Shown in pieces: positions 4,724 to 5,380 of a stretch of DNA of 5,380 nucleotides. The stretch is from Paenibacillus sp. UBA6285 (lineage in GTDB: Bacteria > Bacillota > Bacilli > Paenibacillales > Paenibacillaceae): NCBI GenBank assembly GCA_002438345.1, contig DJUJ01000049.1:13920-19299 (forward strand). The letters are read 5' to 3'. The translations under genes and the position numbers were made by a program. How positions within the stretch are numbered: position 1 is the first letter of the stretch; each line of letters starts with the position of its first letter. Under the pieces are notes generated by a model, which was not told the DNA's origin, did no database searches, and saw nothing but the letters and a program-made list of their open reading frames with translations.

Positions 4724-5380
4724 CTACAAATCCTCGTCATCCATCCGTGCGGCTTTGCGGGACAAGTATCCCTTAAACAGAAAGGATACCAGAACCCCTG
4801 CTGCAAATGTACCAATCACTGGTAGTAGACGGTCGCCTATAGAGGCTAGGAATGGTAAGCCAAGGATCAGTGCCACTATCAGGTGCGCGCGGAATACGAA
4901 TTGTGTTGTGTTATCTGCCTTACTGCCTTCAGGAAAGGGATACACTGTCAGCCAAAAAGACTCACTATGCAATTTACGAAGTGCCGACAACTGCACACCA
5001 ATAATGAACAGGAAGAACAAATAGATGGCGGTGCCAAAGTAACTGTCACGGTTCAACCAATTCAGCAGCAAGGCCAGCACCGAAATCCGCATAATGATTC
5101 CGAAGATATCTCCCCGGGCGAAGCTTTTAGTCAGCAAATAGCGGTAAGCCGTATCCTTGCGCCAAGGTAGCCGAGCGCCCCATTTGGAAAGATAACGACG
5201 AGGATATACCCGTTGCTCACGGCCCGGTACATCAACGAACCAGCCCAGAACCATCAGCGCGCGTCCACCTTGATTCTTTTCCATGCTGATTAGTCTTTCC
5301 CACGGCACGGCGTGACGTCCAGGTACGGACAGTGCAACAAGATAGGCTGCTGCTAATAACACCATAAATATCAGACTTCG
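4724..5380 (-). CDS. ecsB: ABC transporter permease EcsB, C-terminal half (truncated by window edge)
   Basis: The frame is open from the right edge for 218 codons and ends at 4724. EcsB proteins are about 400 residues, so roughly the C-terminal half is present. Fragment residues ~2-19, 91-108, 113-131, 160-178 and 182-200 are hydrophobic membrane segments. Between the first two lies the characteristic cytoplasmic loop: PWERLISMEKNQ, then FVDVPG followed by a basic stretch with RRYLSKW, then YRYLLTKSFARGDIFGIIMR, matching the EcsB pattern 'W..LI..E..R...NLFTDVPE...RRRYLD...YLYLRTFLRSGEYLGLWLR'. EcsB is the membrane partner of the ATPase EcsA. In Bacillus subtilis the pair affects exoprotein secretion, competence, sporulation and RasP-dependent proteolysis, and related PptAB exports peptide pheromones. 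ecsA would be expected upstream, beyond the right edge. The ATG at 5365 is internal, not the start. The terminator that follows shows this is the last gene of its transcript. Confidence 0.85.
   Translation of the reverse strand, partial: RSLIFMVLLAAAYLVALSVPGRHAVPWERLISMEKNQGGRALMVLGWFVDVPGREQRVYPRRYLSKWGARLPWRKDTAYRYLLTKSFARGDIFGIIMRISVLALLLNWLNRDSYFGTAIYLFFLFIIGVQLSALRKLHSESFWLTVYPFPEGSKADNTTQFVFRAHLIVALILGLPFLASIGDRLLPVIGTFAAGVLVSFLFKGYLSRKAARMDDEDL

Noticed and set aside
4755..5170. Plus-strand open frames opposite the ecsB-like gene
   Set aside because: The minus strand encodes a clear membrane permease with EcsB motifs; the plus-strand translations show no recognisable features.

Overview
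The window reads as a chromosomal segment of a low-to-moderate GC endospore-forming Firmicute, most likely Paenibacillus or a close relative. The signs are strong AAGGAGG-type ribosome binding sites, a YjcZ-type tiny sporulation protein, an EcsB permease, a MocR-type regulator, and an AraC-type cupin regulator of the sort common in Paenibacillus. The genus is inferred from style and gene content. It is not proven by any marker gene.

Layout, left to right. (1) The 5' part of an AraC-family regulator gene on the minus strand runs off the left edge (1-412). (2) A repeat-rich intergenic block (429-562) holds about two tandem copies of a 62-65 bp unit with nested inverted repeats. (3) A complete MocR-type regulator (GntR winged helix fused to an aminotransferase-like domain) lies on the minus strand (583-2088). 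Its active-site lysine is replaced by Asn. (4) A short divergent regulatory region (2089-2231) carries a clear promoter for the MocR gene and two TGGTCC direct repeats. (5) A pyridoxamine-5'-phosphate-oxidase-like flavin-binding protein follows on the plus strand (2232-2849). (6) A complete class I/II aminotransferase on the plus strand (3026-4327) has its own extended -10 promoter and a strong intrinsic terminator. (7) A 40-residue YjcZ-family sporulation protein (4476-4598) sits behind a match to a mother-cell sigma-K/sigma-E promoter. (8) A convergent terminator region (4616-4698) precedes the C-terminal half of an EcsB-like ABC transporter permease on the minus strand, which runs off the right edge (4724-5380).

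The regulatory logic that can be proposed is limited. The MocR-type protein probably controls itself and the divergent flavoprotein gene through the TGGTCC repeats. The aminotransferase, the yjcZ-like gene and ecsB each look independently transcribed. Nothing seen amounts to a clearly new multi-gene system. The most unusual points are the MocR protein lacking the PLP lysine and the structured tandem repeat upstream of the AraC-type gene.
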